Below, piece by piece: positions 16,139 to 24,977 of a stretch of 64,000 bases of DNA (the stretch's first letter is position 1; every line of letters begins with the position of its first letter). Made by a program: the position numbers and the translations under genes. This DNA is from Lactobacillus selangorensis (lineage in GTDB: Bacteria > Bacillota > Bacilli > Lactobacillales > Lactobacillaceae), in contig NZ_JQAZ01000002.1 of the NCBI RefSeq assembly GCF_001437205.1, positions 1-64,000 on the forward strand, given 5' to 3'. The notes beneath the pieces are model-generated. The model saw only the letters and a program-made list of their open reading frames with translations. It was not told where the DNA came from and ran no database searches.

Positions 16139-17163
16139 TATTTGCCGCCGTTAAAGTCGCCCGTAACGACAACCTTGCCGACCATGCGGTTCGATTCGAC
16201 TAATTGATGGGCCCGCCGAATGTTTTCCGCATTGATACCAGAATCAATATTTTCCATCAAGGTCGATTGCAGCAAACCTGCATCGAATAATCGTGCTAAG
16301 AATTGAAGTGCTTCTCCCTGCGTCGCCATCTGAAAATGATATTTCGACTTAGTAAACATGAATTCCCAATCAAAGCTGGCGGCCTTATCCTTCAGCTTAG
16401 TCAATGGCAAGGCGTTGGGCGTGCCGACGATTCCCGCCACGTGCCCGAACGGACGGATCAGATCGGCGGCTAAGTCGAAATAATCAGCCGTCGAATGCAA
16501 GATTACAATTGCGTCAACTTGTTTATAACCCAAACCGGCTAATTGCTGTTTGAGGTCCTGATGATAGTCGAGTGTGTAGTCGGCCCCCATCTTCTTGACC
16601 CAGCCGTCATTTTTCGGGCTGCAGGTCGCCAGAACAGTCAAACCGGCCCACTTCGCCAACTGGATCAAAATGGAACCAACTCCGCCGGCCCCATTGATGA
16701 CTAACAAACTTTGTCCTACGTTTTGTTTCCGATCCCGTTGAAAATGCAATTTGTCGAATAATAGTTCATAGGCCGTTAATGACGTCAATGGCATTGCAGC
16801 GGCTTGAGCGACACTGAGTTTATCAGGCGCCAAGCTGACTAAACGGGCATCTACTAATTGATACTGTTCGTCACTGCCAGGGCGCTGATTGCTGCCGGCA
16901 TAATAAACCCGATCACCGACTTCAAACTGTTCGACTGCAGCGCCTTTTTCAGCCACAACCCCAACGGCATCAAAACCGAGAATCTGCGGTGTCGTTGTCT
17001 GAGGGGCATCCTGCCGCATTTTGGTATCGACCGGATTGACCGAAACCCCTAACACTTTAATTAACAAATCATGCCCTTCCGCCTTTGGCTTGGGAAGCTC
17101 AAGGTCCAACATTGCCTCAGGCTGATCAATGGGCAGTCCTTGATAAAAACCGATTGCTTTCAT
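16138..17163 (-). CDS. Zinc-type alcohol dehydrogenase / quinone oxidoreductase
   Basis: A 341-residue MDR-superfamily enzyme. The N-terminal GroES-like domain has GVSVNPVDTKMR, and the Rossmann motif is GAGGVGSILIQLAKWAG (about residues 155-171). Structural zinc cysteines are absent, so it is the zinc-independent quinone-oxidoreductase type (NADPH-dependent reduction of quinones or enones). The start at 17163 follows AGAAGGAAC. It is the first gene of the operon ending with uspA. A paralogue lies at 40813-41733. Confidence 0.88.
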   Translation of the reverse strand: MKAIGFYQGLPIDQPEAMLDLELPKPKAEGHDLLIKVLGVSVNPVDTKMRQDAPQTTTPQILGFDAVGVVAEKGAAVEQFEVGDRVYYAGSNQRPGSDEQYQLVDARLVSLAPDKLSVAQAAAMPLTSLTAYELLFDKLHFQRDRKQNVGQSLLVINGAGGVGSILIQLAKWAGLTVLATCSPKNDGWVKKMGADYTLDYHQDLKQQLAGLGYKQVDAIVILHSTADYFDLAADLIRPFGHVAGIVGTPNALPLTKLKDKAASFDWEFMFTKSKYHFQMATQGEALQFLARLFDAGLLQSTLMENIDSGINAENIRRAHQLVESNRMVGKVVVTGDFNGGK

Positions 17164-17305
17164 AAATAACGTTCCTTCTTTCGCACACTTTTCCACCTCT
17201 AGTATAGCGCAGTGCGGCTTGGAAAACCCATTCAAAGTTGTTCGAAGCACGCTTTTCCCGCTTGCCGTTCAATTGGGTTTAGAATGAAGCAAAGAGGTGA
17301 TTTTA

Positions 17306-17551
17306 ATGCAGCAGCAAAGTACGCATGGCTTTTTTTGGTGGGTCTTTACGCTCGTCTGTGCCATCATTGTCGTTGGGGTTATTTTGCGGTTCAGCGGTCT
17401 GATCATCGGCAGCCTATTTTCAATCATCATTGGTGTGATTGGAGTCGTTGTATTGATTGCACTCGCCGCCATCATCGGCCCGATTCTACTGGCTTTGCTC
17501 GGCGTCGGAGCCGTGATTGCCCTCATTTTTCTGCTTTTTGCACTCTTTTAA
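17306..17551 (+). CDS. Small hydrophobic membrane protein
   Basis: An 81-residue protein made almost entirely of Ile/Val/Leu/Gly, with two or three transmembrane helices (residues 9-28, 30-55, 56-80) after the start MQQQSTHGFFWW. The start at 17306 follows AAAGAGGTGA; a GTG three codons earlier lies inside that site. The Gly-spaced segments (GLIIGSLFSIIIGVIGVVV) suggest tight helix packing. Function is unknown. It is followed closely by a CPBP protease gene, which has its own promoter. Confidence 0.7.
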   Translation: MQQQSTHGFFWWVFTLVCAIIVVGVILRFSGLIIGSLFSIIIGVIGVVVLIALAAIIGPILLALLGVGAVIALIFLLFALF

Positions 17552-17553
17552 AA

Positions 17554-17562
17554 TGGTATAAT
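17554..17562 (+). promoter_or_regulatory. Extended -10 promoter of CPBP-pdxK operon
   Basis: TGGTATAAT, a full extended -10, 32 bp before the CPBP start codon. No good -35 is seen. Confidence 0.6.
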
Positions 17563-17594
17563 AGAGCAAATCTGCTTTGGAAAGGAGTCAACCG

Positions 17595-18293
17595 ATGACC
17601 CATTCATTACGAAAATGGCCGTTTTGGGGGCGCCTTCTTTTGTTTGGTGTACTCTACCTAATCTTCACACTCCCCAGTGTCGTGCCCAGCTATTTGCTGA
17701 ATCACCATTTGACGACACCGCTGGATATCGGTATCGGCTATGTTGCCTTCTTCGGACTGGCCGCTGCGATGATTTACGTGCTTGTCCAGATTTTCAAACA
17801 AGCCGGCGGTCGCAAACCATGGCGGCTGTCGCAGGCTGAATGGCTGAAAACACTTCTGATCTTTGCACTGGCCCGGATTACCGCCGCCGTTTTATCAGTT
17901 GTGAACCAATTGCTATCCCACGAAACGACGACCCAAAATGATGCAGCCTGGACTTCGCTGCTGACCAGCGGCAAAGCCCACCCTAGTATCCTGATCCTGT
18001 TGATGGTGTATCTAATCATCATTGCGCCGATTCTAGAAGAGCTGCTCTTTCGCGGCATCCTGATGAATCTTTTTTGGCCCGACTCGTTCTGGGTCCCCAT
18101 TCTCATCAGTGCAACGGTCTTCGGCTTGGCCCATCAAAGCAATACATTTTCCAGTTTTTTAATTTATTTCTCGATGGGTGCCTTTTTCGCCTACTTGTAT
18201 CGGTCGACCGGCAATTTGTATACCGACATCATTGCCCATATGACCAACAATCTCCTGGCGGCGGTGACACTCATCATGATGATTTTACATTAG
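17595..18293 (+). CDS. CPBP-family intramembrane glutamic endopeptidase (CAAX protease-like)
   Basis: A 232-residue polytopic membrane protein. The abortive-infection/CPBP motifs are clear: EELLFRGILMNLF (motif 1, two Glu and Arg) and FGLAHQSN (motif 2, His), near residues 140-180. Related proteins process prenylated proteins or bacteriocin peptides, or give bacteriocin self-immunity; no bacteriocin gene is adjacent. The start at 17595 lies 7 nt after AAGGAG. It appears to be co-transcribed with pdxK, 13 nt downstream. Confidence 0.85.
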   Translation: MTHSLRKWPFWGRLLLFGVLYLIFTLPSVVPSYLLNHHLTTPLDIGIGYVAFFGLAAAMIYVLVQIFKQAGGRKPWRLSQAEWLKTLLIFALARITAAVLSVVNQLLSHETTTQNDAAWTSLLTSGKAHPSILILLMVYLIIIAPILEELLFRGILMNLFWPDSFWVPILISATVFGLAHQSNTFSSFLIYFSMGAFFAYLYRSTGNLYTDIIAHMTNNLLAAVTLIMMILH

Positions 18294-18306
18294 GAGGCTT
18301 TTTGGA

Positions 18307-19137
18307 ATGACTGAACCATTAAAAACATTGGCGATTGCTGGTCATGATACCAGTGCCGCTGGTGGCATGGATGCTGATTTGAAAACTTTTGAAGAATTTG
18401 GAACGTATGGCATGCTGGCACTAACCTGTGTCGTCACCATGGATCCCGACCATAATTGGGCGCACACTGTCCATCAAGTGCCGCTCGATATCCTTAAGGC
18501 CCAGCTCAAGACAGTGTTTGCCGGCCAACCCTTCGCAGCCATGAAAACTGGGATGCTGGGCGATGAACCAACCGTTCAAGTTGCCGCTGAGGCCATCGAA
18601 CGTCATCAGATGCAGAACGTCGTCATCGACCCTGTGATGATTTGCAAAGGCGAAACGGAAGTCTTGAATCCTGACGCTGCCGATGCCATTCGCAATCTGC
18701 TTTTGCCGTTAGCCACGCTGACCACACCGAATTTATTCGAAGCGGCGACACTGGCGCAAACGGACCCGATTAAAACGGTCGACGATATGAAGAACGCCGC
18801 CGTCAAAATTCATGAGCTCGGCGCCCAAACTGTCATCGTTAAAGGTGGTAAAGGCTTAACCGGCACCGATGCCATCGATGTCTTCTTCGATGGCCAGCAT
18901 TTCGAAACGCTGCATTCGCAAAAACGCGCCACGGACAAAAACGCCGGTGCTGGCTGTACCTTTGCAGCTGCCGCTGTCGGTGCCTTGGCACATGGCAAGA
19001 CGCCGCAAGCGGCCGTTCACATCGCCAAAGACTTCGATACCGAAGCCATCCACGATGGATTCCAGCTCAATCAATATCTGGGACCAGTCTTCCATCCGGC
19101 TTACCGGTTGAAGACACAAGGCGGGTTAAAATTTTAG
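18307..19137 (+). CDS. pdxK: Pyridoxine/pyridoxal/pyridoxamine kinase (ThiD-like)
   Basis: A 276-residue ribokinase-fold enzyme that phosphorylates B6 vitamers to supply PLP. The N-terminus IAGHDTSAAGGMDADLKTFEEFGTYGM matches the ThiD/PdxK group, and the C-terminal ATP site NAGAGCTFAAA has the Cys that replaces the usual Asp in Bacillus-type PdxK. HMP kinase (thiD) is a possible alternative, since the families overlap. No thiamine genes are nearby, which favours PdxK. The RBS is AGGAGG. It ends at a bidirectional terminator. Confidence 0.85.
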   Translation: MTEPLKTLAIAGHDTSAAGGMDADLKTFEEFGTYGMLALTCVVTMDPDHNWAHTVHQVPLDILKAQLKTVFAGQPFAAMKTGMLGDEPTVQVAAEAIERHQMQNVVIDPVMICKGETEVLNPDAADAIRNLLLPLATLTTPNLFEAATLAQTDPIKTVDDMKNAAVKIHELGAQTVIVKGGKGLTGTDAIDVFFDGQHFETLHSQKRATDKNAGAGCTFAAAAVGALAHGKTPQAAVHIAKDFDTEAIHDGFQLNQYLGPVFHPAYRLKTQGGLKF

Positions 19138-19143
19138 ACAGAC

Positions 19144-19170
19144 AAAAAGAGCGATACAATCGCTCTTTTT
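19144..19170. terminator. Bidirectional terminator, pdxK / TMEM175-like gene
   Basis: AAAAAGAGCGAT / ATCGCTCTTTTT stem with a 3-nt loop between convergent genes. Confidence 0.92.
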
Positions 19171-20123
19171 TATTGCTTCCGATTTTGATGTGTCTGTCGT
19201 TGCTGTTTACGTTTGCGGAGCTGCTGTTCACGCCGATACCAGCGCTCAAACACCTGCTGTTCCTGCTCCGGCGTCATGTTTTCCATGCGTTTCTGAATCT
19301 TCTGACGGGTACGAGGATCGACCCGCTGGTCCAGCCAGCGATTAAAAAAGCGGGTGTTGAAATGCTCTAGCGTCGTCTTTTTAGAGGGTGTTACCGGTTG
19401 GACATTGCCGTTCGGTGTCGGCTGCGCATGGCCCGTTTCATCATCCGTCTGTGCACGCCGATAATTCTGATAGGCTTTACGCTGTTCATCAGTCAAATTC
19501 AACCAATTCTTGCGTTCATTGGTATTCAATTGACCGACATCAAACATTTCCTGCCGTGAATCGCCATTTGCTAAGAAAATCCAGACTGGCGATACTAGGT
19601 AAAAAATAATCGCCCATGTCGGTTTGAAATACGCTAAAATCAAAACTGCAAAATTCAGCAAGGTAAAATAGCGGTTGCCCTGTCCGTAAATTTTAGTGTA
19701 AACCTTCGCCATATCCGATTTGTCGGTGTACTTCATATGAATGATCGCCTTGGCTAGCGAGCGAAAACTGAAGTTGACGAAAAAGGACAGCAGCCCATAT
19801 GCAATCACTGTGACTCGGGTCGTATTTTCGGCCATCATGTTGGTAAACAGCGGCATCAGCGACAGCAACGCCAAAAAGCCGAAATCCAGCAGTAAAATCC
19901 GATAGGTAATCGTATCGATTTCGCTGAAAGCCGTCGCAAACTGGTACCACATATTGGCGACAAAAATGTAACTGATTAGATAGATACCGATACTTTTAGA
20001 TAATTGCAAATACGCCGGCCATGAATCATGCAGCACCGCTGGCAGGTTCAAGACCATAATGGTGATGATGATGGCAATGACCCCATCGCTAAATGCATCC
20101 AACCGTCCCTTGAGTTTTTCCAT
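19170..20123 (-). CDS. TMEM175-family (DUF1211) potassium channel-like protein with basic tail
   Basis: A 317-residue protein. The family pore-helix signature is RLDAFSDGVIAIIITIMVLNL (residues 7-27, RxxxFSDG). Six transmembrane helices extend to about residue 205. Bacterial relatives form K+ channels as tetramers of about 200 residues. This one has an extra, probably cytoplasmic tail of about 110 residues that is very rich in Gln, Arg and Lys (many QR/RK repeats at the end). The tail could bind anionic lipid, RNA or DNA; this is speculative. Start ATGGAAAAA follows GAGAGAAAGTG. Confidence 0.85.
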   Translation of the reverse strand: MEKLKGRLDAFSDGVIAIIITIMVLNLPAVLHDSWPAYLQLSKSIGIYLISYIFVANMWYQFATAFSEIDTITYRILLLDFGFLALLSLMPLFTNMMAENTTRVTVIAYGLLSFFVNFSFRSLAKAIIHMKYTDKSDMAKVYTKIYGQGNRYFTLLNFAVLILAYFKPTWAIIFYLVSPVWIFLANGDSRQEMFDVGQLNTNERKNWLNLTDEQRKAYQNYRRAQTDDETGHAQPTPNGNVQPVTPSKKTTLEHFNTRFFNRWLDQRVDPRTRQKIQKRMENMTPEQEQQVFERWYRREQQLRKRKQQRQTHQNRKQ

Positions 20124-20175
20124 TCATTCACTTTCTCTCTTGTTTTTCCAAAAACGAGTGTACCATAAATTCGAC

Positions 20176-20210
20176 AAAAAAGGCGCTGTCATCATTGGCA
20201 ACGCCTTTTC
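20176..20210 (-). terminator. Terminator of mleA-mleP operon
   Basis: AAAGGCG / CGCCTTT stem with T6 on the minus strand, downstream of mleP and the R12 repeat remnant. Confidence 0.75.
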
Positions 20211-20221
20211 CATGGCATAAA

Positions 20222-20262
20222 TTAAATTTTGAAATACGTTCAAACAAACTGACCGTTTGTCG
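20222..20262 (-). repeat. Structured element, right-end fragment (R12)
   Basis: The minus strand reads AAACGGTCAGTTTGTTTGAACG followed by TATTTCAAA, matching the conserved right end of the element family (compare GCGGTCAGTTTTGTGACACACGTTTCAA at 57826-57853). The left and central parts are missing. Confidence 0.5.
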
Positions 20263-20270
20263 TCGTACGC

Positions 20271-21239
20271 CTAGATAAACCGCAGAACTTGCATCAAGAT
20301 TGGCACAACGATGACGAATAAGACGGTCGAAGTGGTCACCACGTTGGTTGCATAATCGACATCGCCATGGGATTGGCCGGCCAGAATCGGCAGGACGGCT
20401 AAACCAGGTGCAGCCGATTGAATAATCAAGGTGCTGGATTCAATCGACGGAACGGTTTGTCCGAAGACGGAAGTCCCCAGCGACAAGAAGAAGATCATCA
20501 GCGCTGGTGCAATAACGAAACGACCGATTAACGCCCAAATGGTATCCTTGTCGAAATGAATCGACTTCAAACCAGCGTCAGCCAAGACAATCCCAATGTA
20601 AAGCAGGGATAATGGGGTCACCACGCCGCCGACCATGCTCAAGGTATCATTGATCCAAGTCGGAACGGGGATGGCTAACAACAGGAATACCAATGAAACT
20701 AAGAAACCAACTAACGGTGCCGGCAATAACTTCTTCCAGTTGAAGGGTTCTTTTGGACCGTCCTTCTTCTTGGTCGGATCATCGGCCTCAATGAAGAAGA
20801 TTCCGACCGCCCATGTCGAAACTGTGTTGACAACATAGTAAATCAAGAAGTACGGCATGCTCTTCAGGCCGAACAAAGCCGTGTTCAATGGCAGCCCGAT
20901 AAAAATCGTGTTGGCATTGACGAACATGTTGATAAAGGTCCCCCGCCGTCCCGGACGGACATGCAGTACTTTCGTTAAGAGCCAGGCAATCAAGTACCCA
21001 ACGGCAAAACTACCGAAGGCATATAACAGACCACCTGAGAGGCTCGCTAATTTGTCACGAGTCAAATATTTTAAGACAGACACAAAGATGGAAGCTGGCA
21101 AGGCAATATCCATAATTAAAAATGAAATACTGCTCTTGAATTGTCCATCGAATTTACCACGCCGTTGTAACAGATAACCCAGCGCAATAACCAGTACGAT
21201 TTCAGCGACACTTTCCACTGAGGTGATAAATGCAGTCAA
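20271..21239 (-). CDS. mleP: Malate permease, AEC transporter family
   Basis: A 322-residue, about ten-helix carrier of the auxin-efflux-carrier family (LGYLLQRRGKFD, FLIMDIALPASIF, VSPLSLLYIGIVLADAG-like region). AEC proteins next to malolactic enzyme take up L-malate and export lactate; the decarboxylation-coupled exchange builds proton motive force. The best start is TTG at 21239, 8 nt after GGAG; a GTG three codons upstream falls directly on that site. It lies 44 nt after mleA on the same strand, so it is the second gene of the malolactic operon. Confidence 0.88.
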   Translation of the reverse strand: MTAFITSVESVAEIVLVIALGYLLQRRGKFDGQFKSSISFLIMDIALPASIFVSVLKYLTRDKLASLSGGLLYAFGSFAVGYLIAWLLTKVLHVRPGRRGTFINMFVNANTIFIGLPLNTALFGLKSMPYFLIYYVVNTVSTWAVGIFFIEADDPTKKKDGPKEPFNWKKLLPAPLVGFLVSLVFLLLAIPVPTWINDTLSMVGGVVTPLSLLYIGIVLADAGLKSIHFDKDTIWALIGRFVIAPALMIFFLSLGTSVFGQTVPSIESSTLIIQSAAPGLAVLPILAGQSHGDVDYATNVVTTSTVLFVIVVPILMQVLRFI

Positions 21240-21283
21240 ATTTAACACTCCAATCCAACAATTTTCAATTTACTCTTGCTTGT

Positions 21284-22954
21284 TTATTTATCTTGCAAAC
21301 GTGCTTGCAATTCTGAACCTAAATCGGCATATTCAGGCGTCCACTTCATGTCCGCAACCGCCTGTTTGGCATCGGCAATCGGCTGTTCGTTCAGCTTTTC
21401 ATCCAAAGCTTCCTGAGCCACTGCATTCGCCACTGTCTGTGAGAAGACATCGAGTTTCGAAACGGGCGGCAAAACAGCAGCGCCGGCTTCATCAGGATCG
21501 ACAATTCCGCCTAAAGAATGGGCCGCAGCGGAAATCATGCCGTCGCTCAGCACTTTAGCTGTTGAAGCGATTGTGCCCAAACCGAGTCCTGGGTAAACCA
21601 GCGCATTATTGGCTTGGCCGATGTTATAAGTGACCCCTTTGTATTCAACCGGTGCAGCGGGAATCCCAGTCGCAACCAAAGCCTTGCCGTCGGACCACTG
21701 AATCAGGTTTTCAGCGGTTGCTTCGGCTAACTTCGTCGGATTCGACAATGGGAAGATAATCGGTCGTGCTGTGTGGGCCGACATTTCTGCAACAATCGGC
21801 TGGGTAAAGGTGCCCGGCTGCGTCGATGTCCCAACCAAAATAGTTGGATGAACGGCTTTTACCGCTGCTTCAAGGGTCGTCAACTCATCGGCATTGGCAA
21901 ATTCGCTGCGCTTGCGTGTGAACGGCTTCTGTTCTGGTGTCAAACCTGGAGTGTCATCGAATAACAAACCTTGCTTATCAACCATGTAGAAGTGTTTGCG
22001 GGCTTCGTCTTCAGACAAACCTTCTTGAACCATTTCGTCAAAGATTCGCTGGGTAATCCCAGCGCCGGCAGTCCCGGCCCCGAAACTCATGTAAACTTGA
22101 TCCGTTAATTTTTCTTTCGAAATGTTCAACGCCCCTAAGATCCCAGCTAATGTGATAATCCCAGTGCCCTGAATATCATCGTTGAAAGTAGTAATTTTAT
22201 CTTTGTACTGGTTGAGGATATTGGCGGCATTATCACGGCCGAAATCTTCCCAGTGCAAGTACAGATGCGGGAACAAACTTTCAACGGTATCGACGAATTG
22301 ATCCACAAAAGCATAATATTGATCGCCCTGAATCCGTTCATGGCGATTGCCAAGGTACATTGGGTCCTTCAACAACTTCTCATTGTTGGTGCCGACATCT
22401 AAGACAACTGGCAAGACTTGTTTGGGATCAATGCCAGCAGCGCCGGTGTAAACCATCAGTTTCCCAACGGCAATGTCAACCCCGTTGGTGCCCCAATCGC
22501 CAATCCCCAAGATTCCTTCTGCATCGGTGACCACAATCAGACGAATGTCACGGTTGTTGGCAGCATTCTTCAAGGTCATCCGCATTGACTCTGGATCGTC
22601 AATCGACAGATAAGCGGCTCCCTGCGGCTGCACAAAGAGTTCGCTGTAGTTTTCAATCGTATCGGCGATTGTCGGATCATAGACAACCGGCATAAATTCA
22701 GCGATATGCTGACCGAACAAGTAATAGAACAAAACACGATTTTCATTGAACAGCTGCATCAAGAATAAACGTTTCTCTAAATCATTCGCCTTCGTTTGAT
22801 ACTGCTGATAAGCCTGGTCAGCCTGTTCGCTGATTGTTTGCACAGCCGGCGGTACCAACCCAGCTAAGCCGAACTGTTTCCGTTCGTCCGCAGTAAACGC
22901 AGTCCCCTTATTCAAATAAGGATCATTGATAATTTCCATTGCACTTAATGTCAT
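21284..22954 (-). CDS. mleA: Malolactic enzyme (L-malate to L-lactate + CO2)
   Basis: A 556-residue NAD+- and Mn2+-dependent enzyme of the malic-enzyme superfamily. The N-terminus [17 protein letters not shown] is characteristic of malolactic enzymes, not of NAD-malic enzymes. [10 protein letters not shown]-type tyrosine region, [13 protein letters not shown], the metal site [10 protein letters not shown] / FNDDIQGTG and the dinucleotide motif [11 protein letters not shown] are all present. Divergent from the LysR gene mleR and followed by a malate permease, it gives the classic mleR-mleA-mleP locus. The reaction consumes a cytoplasmic proton and supports acid tolerance. Confidence 0.95.
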   Translation of the reverse strand: MTLSAMEIINDPYLNKGTAFTADERKQFGLAGLVPPAVQTISEQADQAYQQYQTKANDLEKRLFLMQLFNENRVLFYYLFGQHIAEFMPVVYDPTIADTIENYSELFVQPQGAAYLSIDDPESMRMTLKNAANNRDIRLIVVTDAEGILGIGDWGTNGVDIAVGKLMVYTGAAGIDPKQVLPVVLDVGTNNEKLLKDPMYLGNRHERIQGDQYYAFVDQFVDTVESLFPHLYLHWEDFGRDNAANILNQYKDKITTFNDDIQGTGIITLAGILGALNISKEKLTDQVYMSFGAGTAGAGITQRIFDEMVQEGLSEDEARKHFYMVDKQGLLFDDTPGLTPEQKPFTRKRSEFANADELTTLEAAVKAVHPTILVGTSTQPGTFTQPIVAEMSAHTARPIIFPLSNPTKLAEATAENLIQWSDGKALVATGIPAAPVEYKGVTYNIGQANNALVYPGLGLGTIASTAKVLSDGMISAAAHSLGGIVDPDEAGAAVLPPVSKLDVFSQTVANAVAQEALDEKLNEQPIADAKQAVADMKWTPEYADLGSELQARLQDK

Positions 22955-23002
22955 GAGTGAATGACTCCTTTTTTGTGATTATTTAAATGACTTACTTTTT
23001 GT

Positions 23003-23053
23003 TTAATCGATTAACCGAGGGTCATCATACCTGCTAATAAATTATATAGTCAA
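23003..23053 (-). promoter_or_regulatory. mleA promoter and MleR operator candidate
   Basis: On the minus strand, TTGACT (23048-23053) and TATGAT (23024-23029) are 18 bp apart. Just downstream is the perfect palindrome TTAATCGATTAA (23003-23014), flanked by GTT/AAC. The intergenic region also has TATGAT (23064-23069) as a likely -10 for mleR. LysR operators usually have a dyad, but here it lies inside the transcribed start region. Confidence 0.65.
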
Positions 23054-23100
23054 CTCCCCCAGTTATGATAAAATATGCTTATATGAAGGGGGATATGCAG

Positions 23101-23979
23101 ATGAACACCCGTGACTTAGCTTATTTTGCAGCACTGACGCGTCTGAAAAGCTATACCGCCGTCGCTCATGAATTCCACGTCAGCCAGCCGACAATCACCT
23201 ATGCCGTCCGTCGTCTGGAAGCTGAATTAGACGTTCAGCTCATCCAACGGGACCAATCCCACCGGCAGCTGGAACTGACTGCTGCTGGTGCTCAATTTGC
23301 CGTCCACTGCCAACGAATCATCACAGAACTGCAGATTGTCCAGCGTGAAATTGCCGCTTTGAAAACACCGCAAATCAAAATGGGGCTGCCGCCAATTATC
23401 GGCAATTATTTTTTCCCGCACTTGGCCCCAAAATTAGTTGCTGAAAATTTATTATCCCGTCTGCAGCTTGACGAAAGCGGCTCTGCCCGTTTACTAAAGT
23501 CGCTTGAGGCCGGAGCGCTCGATTTGGCGATGCTGGGGTCACTCGAACCGTTGACGGCGCCCGATTTGGATGCCGCCTTGCTGGCGACTCATCATTATCG
23601 GATATTGGTCAGCCATGACCATCCATTGGCTAAGAAAAAAGAAGTTGCGTTTAAAGAGCTGCAGGATGAGCCCTTTCTCCTGCTGAATGAAGGGTTTATG
23701 CATCCGCAGGCCTTCCAAACCTTGTGCAATCTGAACCATATCCAGCCGCACATCATGCTCCAGACGAGCGACATTGATTTAATCAAACAACTGGTCAGCC
23801 AGAATGCCGGCATCAGTTTTCTGACTGAAACGGCGCTGACGCCGCACGATGATTTAGTTGCCCTGCCGCTCAGCGACCCTGAACAGCCTTTATTCCTGAT
23901 TTCGATTGCCAAGCGGCACGACCATTTATTAACTCCTGAGCAGAAAAAATTAGCAGCTTTATTTAAAGATAGTTTCTAA
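23101..23979 (+). CDS. mleR: LysR-family regulator of malolactic fermentation
   Basis: A 292-residue regulator. The N-terminal winged helix (residues 1-60) has NTRDLAYFAALTRLKSYTAVAHEFHVSQPTITYAVRRLE, and a periplasmic-binding-type effector domain starts at about residue 90. It is divergent from mleA, so it is expected to activate mleA-mleP in response to malate. The start at 23101 is 7 nt from AAGGGGG; an ATG two codons earlier is too close. A strong terminator follows. Confidence 0.9.
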   Translation: MNTRDLAYFAALTRLKSYTAVAHEFHVSQPTITYAVRRLEAELDVQLIQRDQSHRQLELTAAGAQFAVHCQRIITELQIVQREIAALKTPQIKMGLPPIIGNYFFPHLAPKLVAENLLSRLQLDESGSARLLKSLEAGALDLAMLGSLEPLTAPDLDAALLATHHYRILVSHDHPLAKKKEVAFKELQDEPFLLLNEGFMHPQAFQTLCNLNHIQPHIMLQTSDIDLIKQLVSQNAGISFLTETALTPHDDLVALPLSDPEQPLFLISIAKRHDHLLTPEQKKLAALFKDSF

Positions 23980-23984
23980 GCCGC

Positions 23985-24022
23985 AAAAAAAGCCTGAAAC
24001 GAAATTCGTTTCAGGCCTTTTA
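23985..24022. terminator. Terminator of mleR
   Basis: GCCTGAAAC / GTTTCAGGC stem flanked by A7 and CTTTT. Confidence 0.9.
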
Positions 24023-24023
24023 A

Positions 24024-24135
24024 ACGCATTCCAAAAGTCTGCTTATTCCGGTTAAATTCAATTCGCTGAACGTCCAAGTTCAGACTTGCAGCGAATCTTT
24101 TTAATTTCCATGCGCAGACCCGACTTTTGTCACGC
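24024..24135 (-). repeat. Structured intergenic element (copy R3)
   Basis: On the minus strand it starts GTGCGTGACAAAAGTCGGGTC and ends CTTTTGGAATGCGTTTAAAA. Pairings: GACAAAAGTC..TCTGC with GCAGACTTTTGG, inner ATTCGCTG / CAGCGAAT, and apical CAAGT / ACTTG. It lies directly after the glycosyltransferase stop codon (24137). Confidence 0.75.
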
Positions 24136-24136
24136 A

Positions 24137-24937
24137 CTATTCTTCATGGTGGACTTCATCTTCCAATGAATTGCGACTGGTAGTAATCAAATCCAGAATG
24201 GTTTTTGAATCTGGATCGATTACATGCTGGATTCGTTTCAAAGTCTGCAGCTCTTCCACAATGCGGTCACGAGAAATGCCATGCACAGCACTATCGCGAT
24301 GGGCGACATAATGATACAGCGGCAAGGAACGATAGACCATTGTCTGAATATGGCGCACATACTCAACGTTGAAAAGCTGGTCTTCCATAATCTGCACATC
24401 TTCGGCAAACTGAATCTGATACTTGCGGATGACACTCAGACGATAACATTTATTCCACAGAAAACCTTTGATGTCGCCGCTCGTTTTGATAATCGCCTGC
24501 AGCGCCGATTCCTGGTCGAGAATTTTGGTTTTCATGCCTGGGAATAACGGCTTTAAATTCAAGTCGCCATAATAACTGCAGCAGGCCATCCCGACATCAT
24601 AATGGCTCATCAGCAAGGCAAAATTGCCCAAGTAATGGGGCTCGCACCAGTCATCGCTATCGACGAAACAAACTAATTCACCATTGGCAATGGCTAAGCC
24701 CCGATTGCGGGCCGCCGAAACACCCTGGTTTGAAGTCTGTTCTACAAATTGAATGCGGTCATCCCGCTGCGCCCAATTACGAGCGATCGCCGCTGACCCA
24801 TCCAAAGAAGCATCATCGACGAGCAGCAGCTCAAATTGCGCATAATCTTGTGCGATCAGACTCTGAATGCATTTGTCCAAATATTTTTCGGCATTATAAA
24901 TCGGAACAATGACTGAGATCAGTGCTTGTGCCACCAT
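24137..24937 (-). CDS. Family 2 glycosyltransferase
   Basis: A 266-residue GT-A fold enzyme: SVIVPIYNAEKYLDKCIQSL (residues 8-27), nucleotide-binding LLLVDDASLDGS, and the metal-binding CFVDSDDW (about 89-96). It transfers a sugar from a nucleotide-sugar to a cell-surface polymer or lipid; the acceptor is unknown. No signal peptide or membrane helix is present. It stands alone, not inside a polysaccharide cluster. The RBS is GGGAGGT. The anion permease upstream is on the same strand, 40 nt away, so co-transcription is possible. Confidence 0.85.
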   Translation of the reverse strand: MVAQALISVIVPIYNAEKYLDKCIQSLIAQDYAQFELLLVDDASLDGSAAIARNWAQRDDRIQFVEQTSNQGVSAARNRGLAIANGELVCFVDSDDWCEPHYLGNFALLMSHYDVGMACCSYYGDLNLKPLFPGMKTKILDQESALQAIIKTSGDIKGFLWNKCYRLSVIRKYQIQFAEDVQIMEDQLFNVEYVRHIQTMVYRSLPLYHYVAHRDSAVHGISRDRIVEELQTLKRIQHVIDPDSKTILDLITTSRNSLEDEVHHEE

Positions 24938-24977
24938 TACTCACCTCCCCATTCATTCTATCATCTACGACAGATGC

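Noticed and set aside
21284-22954. Ordinary NAD-malic enzyme (maeA)
   Set aside because: The N-terminal [12 protein letters not shown] sequence and the mleR/mleP neighbours point to malolactic enzyme, not pyruvate-forming malic enzyme.
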